Positions 25,595 to 36,733 of a stretch of DNA of 64,000 nt are shown piece after piece (within the stretch, counting starts at the first letter, position 1; every line of letters starts with the position of its first letter). The position numbers were made by a program, and so were the translations under genes. The DNA lies in contig CP021238.1 of the NCBI GenBank assembly GCA_002291465.1, positions 124,001 to 188,000 on the forward strand, written 5' to 3'. The DNA comes from Mycobacterium lepraemurium (lineage in GTDB: Bacteria; Actinomycetota; Actinomycetes; Mycobacteriales; Mycobacteriaceae). The notes beneath the pieces are model-generated. The model did no database searches, was not told the DNA's origin, and was given only the letters and a program-made list of their open reading frames with translations.

Positions 25595-27481
25595 ATGAGT
25601 GCCGTGAGCCTGCTGTCCCGGATCATCCTGCCGCGTCCCGGCGAGCCCCTCGACGTGCGCAAGCTGTACCTGGAGGAGTCGACGACCAACGCCCGGCGCG
25701 CGCACGCCACCAGCCGCACGTCGCTGGAGATCGGCAAAGAGTCCGAGGTGTCGTTCGCCACCTACTACAACGCGTTCCCGGCCAGCTACTGGCGGCGCTG
25801 GTCGATCTGCGAATCGGTGGTGCTCAAGGTCAAGCTGACCGGAACCGGACGCGCCGACGTCTACCGCACCAAGGCCACCGGGGTGCGGATCTCGGTGCAG
25901 GGCCGCCAGTTCGTTGGCACCGACGACCAGCCGGCCGTCGTCGAGATCGAGGTGCCGTTGAAGCCGTTCGAGGACGGCGGCTGGATCTGGTTCGACATCA
26001 CCACCGACACCGAGGTCAACCTGATCAGCGGCGGCTGGTATGCCACCGAACCGGCACCGGGGACGGCCAACATCGCCGTCGGCATCCCCACCTTCAACCG
26101 GCCCGCCGACTGCGTCAACGCGCTGGCCGACCTCACCGCGGATCCGTTGGTGGACAAGGTGATCGGTGCGGTGATCGTGCCCGACCAGGGCACCCGCAAG
26201 GTGCGCGACCACCCGGACTTCCCGGCCGCGGCCGCGGGTCTGGGCAACCGGCTATCCATTCACGACCAGCCCAACCTCGGCGGCTCCGGCGGATACAGCC
26301 GGGTGATGTACGAGGCGCTGAAAAACACTGACTGCCAACAGATTCTGTTCATGGATGACGACATCCGCATCGAGCCCGACTCGATCCTGCGGGTGCTGGC
26401 GTTGCACCGGTTCGCCAAGACGCCGATGCTGATCGGCGGCCAGATGCTCAACCTGCAGGAGCCCTCGCACCTGCACATCATGGGCGAGGTCGTCGACCAG
26501 TCGAACTTCATGTGGACCGCGGCGCCGCACGCCGAGTACGACCACGACTTCGCGCAATTCCCGTTGAACGACAAGAACCCTCGCAGCGCGCTGCTGCACC
26601 GGCGCATCGACGTCGACTTCAACGGGTGGTGGACGTGCATGATTCCGCGGCAGGTCGCCGAGGAGCTGGGCCAGCCGCTGCCGCTGTTCATCAAGTGGGA
26701 CGACGCCGAATACGGCCTGCGCGCCGGCGAGCACGGCTATCCCACCGTCACCCTGCCCGGCGCGGCGATCTGGCACATGGCCTGGAGCGACAAGGACGAC
26801 GCCATCGACTGGCAGGCCTACTTCCATCTGCGCAACCGGCTGGTGGTCGCCGCGCTGCACTGGGACGGCGACATCACCGGGCTGGTCCTCAGCCGCCTGA
26901 AGGCCACCCTGAAACACCTTGCCTGCCTTGAATATTCGACGGTGGCCATCCAGAACCGGGCCATCGACGACTTCCTGGCCGGGCCCGAGCACATCTTCTC
27001 CATCCTGGAATCCGCGCTGCCCGAGGTGCACCGGCTGCGCAAGGAGTACCCGGACGCGGTGGTGCTGCCGGCGGCCAGCGAGCTGCCGCCGCCGCGCTAC
27101 CAGAGCAAGGCGATGAAGCCGCCGGTGAACCCGCTGTCGATCGGCTACCGGCTGGCCCGCGGGATCGCCCACAACGCGACCAAGGCCGACCCCGAGGCGC
27201 ACCGGCGCCCGCAGTACAACGTGCCCACCCAGGATGCGCGGTGGTTCCGGCTGTGCACCGTCGACGGCGTCACCGTGACGACGGCCGACGGCTGCGGTGT
27301 GGTGTACCGGCAGCGGGACCGGCGAAAGATGTTCTCGCTGTTGTTCGCATCGCTGCGCCGTCAGCGCAAGTTGCTGACCCGGTTCGACGAGATGCGCAGG
27401 GTGTATCGCGGTGCGCTGCCCGTGTTGTCCAGCAAGCAGAAGTGGGAGACGGCGTTGCTGCCAGCTGCAGAACATGCCTGA
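25595..27481 (+). CDS. glfT2: Galactofuranosyltransferase GlfT2
   Basis: The 628-residue GT2 enzyme adds alternating beta-1,5 and beta-1,6 galactofuranose units to decaprenyl-linked galactan at the inner membrane face. An N-terminal beta-barrel region (1-150) is followed by the GT-A domain. VGIPTFNRPADCVNAL binds nucleotide, and Asp254-Asp256 in FMDDDIRIEPDS hold the metal, corresponding to 256-258 of M. tuberculosis. WDDAEYGLRAGEHGYP supplies the base and IWHMAWSDKDD the catalytic His. It is slightly shorter than the 637-residue homologue. Its last codons overlap the next gene by 8 bases. Confidence 0.96.
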   Translation: MSAVSLLSRIILPRPGEPLDVRKLYLEESTTNARRAHATSRTSLEIGKESEVSFATYYNAFPASYWRRWSICESVVLKVKLTGTGRADVYRTKATGVRISVQGRQFVGTDDQPAVVEIEVPLKPFEDGGWIWFDITTDTEVNLISGGWYATEPAPGTANIAVGIPTFNRPADCVNALADLTADPLVDKVIGAVIVPDQGTRKVRDHPDFPAAAAGLGNRLSIHDQPNLGGSGGYSRVMYEALKNTDCQQILFMDDDIRIEPDSILRVLALHRFAKTPMLIGGQMLNLQEPSHLHIMGEVVDQSNFMWTAAPHAEYDHDFAQFPLNDKNPRSALLHRRIDVDFNGWWTCMIPRQVAEELGQPLPLFIKWDDAEYGLRAGEHGYPTVTLPGAAIWHMAWSDKDDAIDWQAYFHLRNRLVVAALHWDGDITGLVLSRLKATLKHLACLEYSTVAIQNRAIDDFLAGPEHIFSILESALPEVHRLRKEYPDAVVLPAASELPPPRYQSKAMKPPVNPLSIGYRLARGIAHNATKADPEAHRRPQYNVPTQDARWFRLCTVDGVTVTTADGCGVVYRQRDRRKMFSLLFASLRRQRKLLTRFDEMRRVYRGALPVLSSKQKWETALLPAAEHA

Positions 27482-28013
27482 GTCCCCTGCTGCGCAGGCC
27501 CCGCGCGGTGAGGTGGCCGCGCTGGTCGCCGTCCAGGCGGCACTGAGCAAGCGCCCCGGGGTGCTGACCGTGGCGCGCGCGCTGTCCCACTTCGGCGAGC
27601 ACAGCATCGGCTGGGTGGCGGCGGCCGCGCTCGGCGCGCTGTGCTCACCGCGGCGCCGCGCCGATTGGCTTGCGGCCGGGGCCGTGGCGTTCGTCGCGCA
27701 CGCCGCCGCCGTCGTAGTCAAGCGCATCGTGCGGCACGAACGGCCGCATCATCCCGCCGTCGTGGTCAACGTCGGAACCCCCAGCCGGCTCAGTTTCCCG
27801 TCCGCGCACGCCACCTCCACCACCGCCGCAGCGATCCTGCTGGGCCGGATCACCGGCCTGCCGCTGCCCGCGGTCCTGGTGCCGCCGATGGCGTTGTCCC
27901 GGATGGTGTTGGGGGTGCACTATCCCAGCGACGTGGCCTGCGGCATCGCCCTGGGGGCCGGCGTCGCCGCCGTCGCGCGCCGCGCACCGCAGCTGGCAAG
28001 AGGTGACCAATGA
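27474..28013 (+). CDS. PAP2 phosphatase, candidate phospho-DPPR phosphatase (Rv3807c-like)
   Basis: The 179-residue membrane protein has the three PAP2 motifs: KRIVRHERP, SFPSAHATS and SRMVLGVHYPSD, with four or five membrane helices. It lies between glfT2 and ubiA and overlaps both (8 and 4 bases). Its expected job is removal of the 5-phosphate from decaprenyl-phosphoryl-5-phosphoribose, the UbiA product, as proposed for Rv3807c. That function is family and context inference. ATG 27474 is chosen because it gives the tight overlap and the right N-terminus. Confidence 0.87.
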   Translation: MPESPAAQAPRGEVAALVAVQAALSKRPGVLTVARALSHFGEHSIGWVAAAALGALCSPRRRADWLAAGAVAFVAHAAAVVVKRIVRHERPHHPAVVVNVGTPSRLSFPSAHATSTTAAAILLGRITGLPLPAVLVPPMALSRMVLGVHYPSDVACGIALGAGVAAVARRAPQLARGDQ

Positions 28014-28927
28014 CCGAGGAAACGCAGGAAGCGGTGGCCGGACCGCCGGCCAACGTGGTCTCCGGGGTGATCAAGGCGATCCGCCCCCGGCAATGGGTGA
28101 AGAACGTGCTGGTGCTGCTGGCGCCGGTGGCGGCGCTGGGCGGCCCGGTCCAGCACGACTACACCGACGTGCTGGGCAAGGTGTCGGTGGCGTTCGTGGT
28201 GTTCTCCCTGGCCGCCTCGTCGATCTACCTGGTCAACGACGCGCGCGACGTCGAGGCCGACCGCGAGCACCCCACCAAGCGGTTCCGGCCGATCGCGGCC
28301 GGTGTAGTGCCCGAATGGCTGGCCTACACCCTGGCCGTGCTGCTGGCGGCGGCGTCGCTGGGCATCGGCTGGTGGCTGACCCCGAACCTGGCGGCGGTGA
28401 TGGCCGTCTACATCGCCATCCAGCTGGCCTACTGCTTCGGCCTCAAACACCAAGCGGTGATGGACATCTGCATCGTGTCGTCGGGGTTCCTGCTGCGCGC
28501 CATCGCCGGCGGCGCGGCCACCAACATCCGGCTCACCCAATGGTTCCTGCTGATGATGGCGTTCGGGTCGCTGTTCATGGCGGCCGGCAAGCGCTACGCC
28601 GAGCTGCAACTGGCCGAGCGCACCGGGGCGAAGATCCGCAAGGCGCTGGAGAGCTACACCAGCACCTACCTGCGGTTCATCTGGACGTTGTCGGCCACCG
28701 CGCTGGTGGTCTGCTACGGGCTGTGGGCCTTCGACCGCGAGCACGGAGAGGCGCGCTGGTTCGTGGTGTCCATGGTCCCGTTCACCATCGCGATCCTGCG
28801 CTACGCCGTGGACGTGGACGGCGGCCTGGCCGGGGAGCCCGAGGACATCGTGCTGCGCGACCGGGCGTTCCAGCTCCTGGCGCTGGCGTGGATGGTGACG
28901 GTCGGAGCCGCCGTTGCCTTCGGTTAG
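28010..28927 (+). CDS. ubiA: Decaprenyl-phosphate 5-phosphoribosyltransferase
   Basis: The 305-residue UbiA-superfamily enzyme joins decaprenyl phosphate and phosphoribosyl pyrophosphate, the first committed step to the arabinose donor DPA. The Asp-rich motif NDARDVEADREHP binds metal and pyrophosphate, and the second acidic motif is VDVDGGLAGEPED. About nine membrane helices are visible. The start overlaps the previous stop as ATGA. Rv3806c has 302 residues. This gene is a known site of ethambutol-resistance mutations. It is intact. Confidence 0.96.
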   Translation: MTEETQEAVAGPPANVVSGVIKAIRPRQWVKNVLVLLAPVAALGGPVQHDYTDVLGKVSVAFVVFSLAASSIYLVNDARDVEADREHPTKRFRPIAAGVVPEWLAYTLAVLLAAASLGIGWWLTPNLAAVMAVYIAIQLAYCFGLKHQAVMDICIVSSGFLLRAIAGGAATNIRLTQWFLLMMAFGSLFMAAGKRYAELQLAERTGAKIRKALESYTSTYLRFIWTLSATALVVCYGLWAFDREHGEARWFVVSMVPFTIAILRYAVDVDGGLAGEPEDIVLRDRAFQLLALAWMVTVGAAVAFG

Positions 28928-29015
28928 CCCCGAACTGCAGGCGCTCAAGGCGCGCATCATGGGCAGCCGGCCGGTGATGAGGCGGCCCGGCTGGCCGGTG
29001 TTCCCGTACACCACG

Positions 29016-30896
29016 ATGGTGCGCTCGAGCCTGTGGATCGGCGTGGCGGTCATCGCCGTGCTGTTCGCCTGGGGCAGCTGGCAGCGGCGCTGGATCGCCG
29101 ACGACGGGCTGATCGTGCTGCGCACCGTGCGCAACCTGCTGGCCGGCAACGGGCCGGTGTTCAACCATGGCGAGCGGGTGGAGGCCAACACCTCGACGGC
29201 GTGGACGTATCTGATGTACGTCGGCAGCTGGGTGGGCGGCCCGCTGCGGATGGAGTACGTGGCGCTGGCGCTGGCGCTGACGCTTTCGGTGCTCGGGGTG
29301 GCGCTGCTGATGCTGGGCGCGGCGCGGCTGTACGCGCCCAGCCTGTGCGGCCGCCGGGCGATCATGCTGCCCGCCGGGGCGCTGGTCTACATCGCGCTGC
29401 CGCCGTCGCGGGACTTCGCCACCTCCGGCCTGGAAAGCGGTTTGGCCCTGGCCTACCTGGGGTTGCTGTGGTGGATGATGGTGTGCTGGGCGCAGCCGGT
29501 GCGCAACCGCCCGGACCGCCGGGAGTTCGCCGGTGCGCTGGCGTTCGTCGCCGGCTTCAGCGTCCTGGTGCGTCCGGAGCTGGCCCTGATGGGCGGGCTG
29601 GCGCTGAGCATGATGCTGGTCGCGGCCCGCACCTGGCGGCGCCGGGCGCTGATCGTCGCCGCCGGGGGTGCGCTGCCGGTGGCCTATGAGATCTTCCGTA
29701 TGGGCTACTACGGCCTGCTGGTGCCGGGCACCGCCCTGGCCAAGGACGCCGCCGGGGACAAGTGGTCGCAGGGCGTGACCTACTTGTCCAACTTCGACGC
29801 GCCGTACGTGGTGTGGGTTCCCGTGGTGCTGCTGGTGCTGCTCGGCGTGCTGCTGGCGGCCGCCCGCCGGCGACCGTCGTTCTTGCGGCCCCCACTGGCG
29901 CCCAACCACGGGCGGGTGGCCCGGGCGGTGCACAGCCCGCCGGCGGTGGTGGCCTGGGTGCTGGTCAGCGGTCTGCTGCAGGCCCTGTACTGGATTCGCC
30001 AGGGCGGCGACTTTATGCATGCCCGGGTGCTGCTGGCGCCGCTGTTCTGCCTGCTGGCCCCGGTGGCCGTCGTCCCGGTGATGGTGCCTGACGGCCAGGA
30101 CTACTCCCGCGAGACCGGCAACTGGGTGGCCGGCGCGGCCTGCGCGCTGTGGCTCGGGATCGCCGGATGGGCGCTGTGGGCGGCCAACTCGCCCGGCATG
30201 GGCGACAACGCCACGCACGTCACCTACTCCGGGATCGTCGACGAACGCCGCTTCTACGCTCAGGCCACCGGCCACGCGCACCCGCTGACCGCCGCCGACT
30301 ACCTGGGCTATCCGCGGATGGCCGCCATCCTGACCGCGCTGAACAACACCCCCGAGGGTGCGCTGCTGCTGCCGTCGGGCAACTACACCCAATGGGACCT
30401 GGTGCCGATGGCCCAGCCGCCGCCCGGCACCACCCCCGACAAGTTTCCGCAAAAGCCGCAGCACACCGTGTTTTTCACCAACCTGGGCATGGTGGGGATG
30501 AACGTCGGGCTCGACGTCCGGGTGATCGACCAGATTGGTCTGGCGAATCCGCTGGCGCAGCACACCGAACGCCTCAAGCACGGCCGGATCGGGCACGACA
30601 AGAACCTGTTCCCGGACTGGGTGATCGCCGACGGGCCCTGGGTGAAGGTGTATCCGGGGATCCCGGGCTACCTGGACGCGCAGTGGGTCGCCGAGGCCGT
30701 CTTGGCGCTGCAGTGCCCGGACACCCAGGCTGTGCTGGTCTCGGTGCGGGCCCCGATGACCCCGCACCGGTTCCTGTCCAACGTGCTGCACTCCTTCCAG
30801 TTCACCGGCTACCGGATCGACCGGGTGCCGCGCTACGAGCTCGCCCGCTGCGGGCTGCCGGTGCCGGAGGAAACGCCACCGCCGCCGCGCGAGTGA
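29016..30896 (+). CDS. aftB: Arabinofuranosyltransferase AftB
   Basis: The 626-residue GT-C membrane enzyme adds the terminal beta-1,2 arabinofuranose residues from DPA to arabinogalactan and lipoarabinomannan. The start at ATG 29016 (MVRSSLWIGVAV) puts the essential acidic pair in RRWIADDGL at Asp29 and Asp30, the numbering known for M. tuberculosis AftB (627 residues). The open frame reaches back to 28914, so a longer N-terminus overlapping ubiA is possible but less likely. About ten membrane helices fill the first 430 residues and a soluble extracytoplasmic domain follows. Confidence 0.94.
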   Translation: MVRSSLWIGVAVIAVLFAWGSWQRRWIADDGLIVLRTVRNLLAGNGPVFNHGERVEANTSTAWTYLMYVGSWVGGPLRMEYVALALALTLSVLGVALLMLGAARLYAPSLCGRRAIMLPAGALVYIALPPSRDFATSGLESGLALAYLGLLWWMMVCWAQPVRNRPDRREFAGALAFVAGFSVLVRPELALMGGLALSMMLVAARTWRRRALIVAAGGALPVAYEIFRMGYYGLLVPGTALAKDAAGDKWSQGVTYLSNFDAPYVVWVPVVLLVLLGVLLAAARRRPSFLRPPLAPNHGRVARAVHSPPAVVAWVLVSGLLQALYWIRQGGDFMHARVLLAPLFCLLAPVAVVPVMVPDGQDYSRETGNWVAGAACALWLGIAGWALWAANSPGMGDNATHVTYSGIVDERRFYAQATGHAHPLTAADYLGYPRMAAILTALNNTPEGALLLPSGNYTQWDLVPMAQPPPGTTPDKFPQKPQHTVFFTNLGMVGMNVGLDVRVIDQIGLANPLAQHTERLKHGRIGHDKNLFPDWVIADGPWVKVYPGIPGYLDAQWVAEAVLALQCPDTQAVLVSVRAPMTPHRFLSNVLHSFQFTGYRIDRVPRYELARCGLPVPEETPPPPRE

Positions 30897-32306
<1,410 letters not shown>

Positions 32307-32458
32307 CCAATACCGAGCATGACGCCGTCGGCGGGAACTCTTCGGGGCTCCCGCCGCCGGTCGTTTCGCGGCGGTGTGACGAGTTTCACTACCCGGCGCG
32401 CGGTGCAACTGCGGCCCTGGCTAATGTGCTCTCAGCGACTAGACGATGGAGGGTGGAC

Positions 32459-33367
32459 ATGACGGTCGTGCGGGGTGTGTCGGCGCTTCTTCGGGTGTTC
32501 TGCATCGCCATGCTGGTGGCGGGGCTGGGCGTGGCGTTGCAGCCCGCCGCGGTCACCGGCGCGGCCCGGGCCGCGGGCTACGAGAGCCTGATGGTGCCGT
32601 CGGCGGCGATGGGCCGCGACATCCCGGTCGCCTTCCTGGCCGGCGGCCCGCATGCGGTCTACCTGCTGGACGTCTTCAACGCGGCGCCCGACGTGAGCAA
32701 CTGGGTGACCGCAGGCAACGCGATGAGCACCCTCGGCGGCAAGGGCATCTCGGTGGTGGCCCCGGCCGGCGGCGCGTGGAGCATGTACACCAACTGGGAG
32801 CAGGACGGCAGCAAACAGCGGGACACCTTCCTGTCCAGCGAGCTGCCCGACTGGCTGGCCGCCGACAAGGGGCTGGCCCCGTGCGGGCACGCTGCCGTCG
32901 GCGCCTCGCAGGGCGGCTACGGCGCGATGGCGCTGGCCGCCTTCCACCCCGACCGCTTCGGCTTCGCCGGCTCGCTGTCCGGGTTTCTCTACCCGTCCAG
33001 CACCAACTACAACGGCGCCATCCTGGCCGGCCTGCAGCAGTACGGCGGCGTGGACGGCAACGGCATGTGGGGGCGCCGCAGCTGGGCGGGTGGAAGTGGC
33101 ACGACCCGTACGTGCACGCCTCGCTGCTGGCCCAGAACAATACTCGGGTGTGTGTGGAGCCCGACCAACATGGGCGGTGACGACGCCGCGATGATCGGCC
33201 AGGCGGGCGCGGCGATGGGCAGCTCGCGGGAGTTCTACCAGTAGTACCGCAGCAACGGCGGGCACAACGGGCACTTCGACTTCCTCGGCGGCGGCGACAA
33301 CGGCTGGGGCTCGTGGGCCGGCCAGTTGGGCGCGATGTCGGGCGACATCGTCAGCGCCATTCGCTAG
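32459..33367 (+). pseudogene. fbpD: Broken MPT51 (antigen 85 paralogue)
   Basis: The gene starts at ATG 32459 behind GGAGGG with a signal peptide and the expected [19 protein letters not shown]. After GNGMWG (near 33070) one base is missing. About 27 codons (APQLGGWKWHDPYVHASLL) then lie in another frame until a two-base loss near 33150 restores it at SPTNMGGDDAAM. At 33242-33244 a TAG replaces Gln in EFYQQYRSNGG. The C-terminus (NGHFDFLGGGDNGWGSW) continues in frame to 33367. Full length would be 302 codons (299 in M. tuberculosis Rv3803c). MPT51 binds fibronectin and lacks clear mycolyltransferase activity, so loss may be tolerated. Confidence 0.87.
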
Positions 33368-33531
33368 ACGGCGATCGCCAGCGCGGCGCAGCCGGGCGGC
33401 GCGGGTCGCCGCCACATGGCTAGTCGCTCGCGGCCGTGCTGACCACCTAGGGCGAGCCGGTACTGTGTAGAGCGTGCAGCAGAGCGCGGGCGTCGCGCCG
33501 CTGCGTCCACCCGCTCTGCCAGCAGGAGAGC

Positions 33532-34542
33532 ATGCCTACCAACGCCCGGCGCAAGCGCCGCCGCACCCTGGCCTGGATCGCCGCCCTGTCGGTGGCCGGC
33601 GTCGTGTTGTTGGTCATCGTCGCCGCGGTCGTGGTGCTGCGCGGCCGCGAGGCGCCGCCCAGCGCGGTGCCGCCCGGCGTGCTGCCGCCCACCTCGACGA
33701 CCGGCCATCCGCACAAGCCGCGGCCCGCTTCGCAGGACGCCTCCTGCCCGGACGTGCTGCTGGCCAATGTGCCCGGCACCTGGGAATCGGCCCCGCAGGA
33801 CGACCCGGGGAACCCGCTGCAGTTCCCGAACGCGTTGCTGCACAAGGTGACCGCGAGCTTCACCGAGCAGTTCCCGCCGTCACGGTTGCAGGTTTACACC
33901 ACTCCCTACACCGCGCAGTTCCATAACCCGTTGAGCGTTGACACGCAGATGACCTACAACGCCAGCCGGGCCGAGGGCACCCGGGCCACCGTCGCGGCGA
34001 TGACCGACATGAACAACAAGTGCCCGCTGACCACCTACGTGCTGATGGGTTTCTCGCAGGGCGCGGTGATCGCCGGCGACATCGCCAGCGACATCGGCAA
34101 CGGCCGCGGGCCGGTGGACGACGACCTGGTGCTGGGTGTGACGTTGATCGCCGACGGCCGCCGCCAGCAGGGGGTGGGCAACGACATCGGGCCCAACCCG
34201 CCCGGCCAGGGCGCCGAGGTGACCCTGCACGAGGTGCCCATCCTGTCCGGGTTGGGCCTGACCATGACCGGCGCGCGGCCCGGCGGGTTCGGCGACCTCA
34301 ACGCCAAGACCAACGAGATCTGCGCGCCGGGCGACCTGATCTGCGCCGCGCCCGAGGAGGCATTCAGCGTGGCCAACCTGCCCGCCACGCTGAACACCCT
34401 GGCCGGCGGCGCCGGCCAACCGGTCCACGCGCTGTACGCCACCACCCAGTGCTGGAGCCTGGACGGGGTGCCGGCCACCGACTGGACGTTGAACTGGGCT
34501 CACGGATTGATCGCGAATGCGCCACAACCCAAACACGGATGA
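33532..34542 (+). CDS. culp6: Cutinase-like envelope lipase (Rv3802c homologue)
   Basis: The 336-residue protein has an N-terminal membrane anchor (residues 12-36) and a proline-rich linker. The cutinase fold that follows has a catalytic triad with the M. tuberculosis numbering: Ser175 in GFSQGA, Asp268 and His299. Rv3802c is an essential phospholipase and thioesterase of the periplasm linked to mycolate metabolism. The gene stands between the Ag85 pair and fadD32-pks13-accD4, as in other mycobacteria. The 164 bases upstream and the 281 bases downstream contain no other gene; the latter should hold the fadD32 promoter. Confidence 0.94.
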   Translation: MPTNARRKRRRTLAWIAALSVAGVVLLVIVAAVVVLRGREAPPSAVPPGVLPPTSTTGHPHKPRPASQDASCPDVLLANVPGTWESAPQDDPGNPLQFPNALLHKVTASFTEQFPPSRLQVYTTPYTAQFHNPLSVDTQMTYNASRAEGTRATVAAMTDMNNKCPLTTYVLMGFSQGAVIAGDIASDIGNGRGPVDDDLVLGVTLIADGRRQQGVGNDIGPNPPGQGAEVTLHEVPILSGLGLTMTGARPGGFGDLNAKTNEICAPGDLICAAPEEAFSVANLPATLNTLAGGAGQPVHALYATTQCWSLDGVPATDWTLNWAHGLIANAPQPKHG

Positions 34543-34823
34543 TCGGGGCGGCCGGACACAGCCGTCAGGTGGCCGTTACCGGTGGCCATCGGCGGTACCT
34601 TAGTGATTTGGTCTGCCGTGGGCGGCCCCGTAACATTAAGAGGGGTTTAAGAGCTGCCGCGACTTTGTTGCGGGCCCGGTCGGGGTCGATGCCGGCTGGG
34701 GCTGCGGGGGGTGCCCGCGTGAACCGTGCGTGGACATTGCGTAGACATGTAGCCGTCGGCGCGCGCCGACCGGACAACAACGTCGGCCTGGCCGACCGAA
34801 CACAGGTGTGACAGGAGAGCGGA

Positions 34824-36722
34824 ATGGCGTACCACAACCCGTTCATCGTCAATGGAAAGATCAAGTTCCCCGAGAACACGAACTTGGTCAAGCACGTTGA
34901 GAAATGGGCGAGGGTTCGTGGCGACAAGCTCGCCTACCGCTTCCTGGACTTCTCCACCGAGCGCGACGGCGTCGCCTGCGACATCTCCTGGTCGGAGTTC
35001 AGCGCCCGCAACCGCGCGGTGGCCGCCCGGCTGCAGCAGGTCACCGAGCCCGGCGACCGCATCGCGGTGCTGTGCCCGCAGAACCTGGACTACCTGATCG
35101 CGCTGTTCGGCGCCCTGTACGCCGGCCGGATCGCGGTGCCGCTGTTCGACCCCAGCGAGCCCGGTCACGTCGGCCGGCTGCACGCCGTGCTCGACGACTG
35201 CACCCCGTCGACCATCCTGACAACCACCGAGACCGCCGAGGGCGTCCGCAAGTTCATCCGCGCCCGCTCGGCCAAGGAGCGCCCGCGCGTCATCGTCGTC
35301 GACGCGGTGCCCAACGAGGTCAATTCCACCTGGGTTCCGCCGGAGGCCGACGAGAACACCATCGCCTACCTGCAGTACACCTCCGGCTCCACCCGCACCC
35401 CGACCGGCGTGGAGATCACCCACCTGAACCTGCCCACCAACGTGCTGCAGGTGCTCAACGGGCTGGAGGGCAAGGAGGGCGACCGTGGCCTGTCCTGGCT
35501 GCCGTTCTTCCACGACATGGGGTTGATCACCGCGATGTTGTCGCCGGTGCTCGGCCACAACTTCACCTTCATGACCCCCGCCGCGTTCGTGCGCCGTCCC
35601 GGCCGGTGGATCCGGGAGATGGCCCGCAAGCCCGACGACGCCCCCGACTGCGAGGTGTTCACCGTCGCGCCCAACTTCGCGTTCGAGCACGCCGCGGTGC
35701 GCGGGGTGCCCAAGGAGGGCGAGCCGCCGTTGGACCTGAGCAACGTCAAGGGAATCCTGAACGGCAGCGAGCCGGTGTCCCCGTCCTCGATGCGCAAGTT
35801 CTACGAGGCCTTCAAGCCGTACGGCCTGCGCGAGACCGCGATCAAGCCGTCCTACGGCCTGGCCGAGGCGACGCTGTTTGTCTCCACCACCCCGATGGAC
35901 CAGGCGCCCACCGTCATCCACGTCGACCGCGCCGAGTTGAACAAGCAGCGCTTCGTCGAGGTGCCCGCCGACGCCCCCAACGCGGTGGCCCAGGTGTCCG
36001 CCGGCGTCATCGGCGTCGACGAGTGGGCGGTCATCGTCGACCCGGAGACCGCCAGCGAGCTGCCGGACGGGCACATCGGCGAGATCTGGTTGCACGGCAA
36101 CAACATGGGCATCGGCTACTGGGGCAAGGAAGAGGAGACCAACGAGGTCTTCCGCAACATCCTCAAGTCGCGGATCAGCCAGTCGCACGCCGAGGGCGCC
36201 CCGGACGACGCGATGTGGGTCAAGACAGGCGACTACGGCACCTATTACAAGGGCCACCTCTACATCGCCGGCCGGATCAAGGACCTGGTCATCATCGACG
36301 GCCGCAACCACTACCCGCAGGACCTGGAGTACTCGGCGCAGGAGGCCAGCAAGGCGCTGCGCACCGGGTACGTGGCCGCCTTCTCGGTGCCGGCCAACCA
36401 GCTGCCCAAAGAGGTGTTCGACAACCCGCACACCGGGCTGAAGTACGACCCGGACGACACCTCCGAGCAGTTGGTGATCGTCGCCGAGCGCGCGCCCGGC
36501 ACCCACAAGCTGGACTACCAGCCGATCGCCGACGACATCCGGGCCGCCATCGCGGTGCGCCACGGCGTCACGGTCCGCGATCTGCTGCTGGTGCAGGCGG
36601 GGACGATTCCGCGGACCTCCAGCGGCAAGATCGGGCGCCGGGCGTGCCGCGCCGCCTACCTCGACGACAGCCTGCGAAGCGGTGTCGGGTCCCCGACGGC
36701 CTTCGCCAACTCGAACGACTGA
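34824..36722 (+). CDS. fadD32: Fatty-acyl-AMP ligase FadD32
   Basis: The 632-residue enzyme activates the long meromycolate as acyl-adenylate and loads it on the N-terminal carrier domain of Pks13. The ATP motif [16 protein letters not shown] is near residue 190, and [18 protein letters not shown] and [13 protein letters not shown] mark the hinge region. It starts [20 protein letters not shown], as in M. tuberculosis (637 residues). The stop lies 11 bases before pks13, so fadD32, pks13 and accD4 form one operon. The gene is intact, as expected for an essential step. Confidence 0.97.
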   Translation: MAYHNPFIVNGKIKFPENTNLVKHVEKWARVRGDKLAYRFLDFSTERDGVACDISWSEFSARNRAVAARLQQVTEPGDRIAVLCPQNLDYLIALFGALYAGRIAVPLFDPSEPGHVGRLHAVLDDCTPSTILTTTETAEGVRKFIRARSAKERPRVIVVDAVPNEVNSTWVPPEADENTIAYLQYTSGSTRTPTGVEITHLNLPTNVLQVLNGLEGKEGDRGLSWLPFFHDMGLITAMLSPVLGHNFTFMTPAAFVRRPGRWIREMARKPDDAPDCEVFTVAPNFAFEHAAVRGVPKEGEPPLDLSNVKGILNGSEPVSPSSMRKFYEAFKPYGLRETAIKPSYGLAEATLFVSTTPMDQAPTVIHVDRAELNKQRFVEVPADAPNAVAQVSAGVIGVDEWAVIVDPETASELPDGHIGEIWLHGNNMGIGYWGKEEETNEVFRNILKSRISQSHAEGAPDDAMWVKTGDYGTYYKGHLYIAGRIKDLVIIDGRNHYPQDLEYSAQEASKALRTGYVAAFSVPANQLPKEVFDNPHTGLKYDPDDTSEQLVIVAERAPGTHKLDYQPIADDIRAAIAVRHGVTVRDLLLVQAGTIPRTSSGKIGRRACRAAYLDDSLRSGVGSPTAFANSND

Positions 36723-36733
36723 GCATCGGGACC

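Noticed and set aside
28914..29015. Longer AftB N-terminus starting at TTG 28914
   Set aside because: The ATG at 29016 puts the catalytic Asp pair at 29 and 30, as in the characterised homologue.
34904..36733. In-frame upstream extension of pks13 across fadD32
   Set aside because: It is an Arg-rich alternate frame of fadD32. The Pks13 family start is at 36734.
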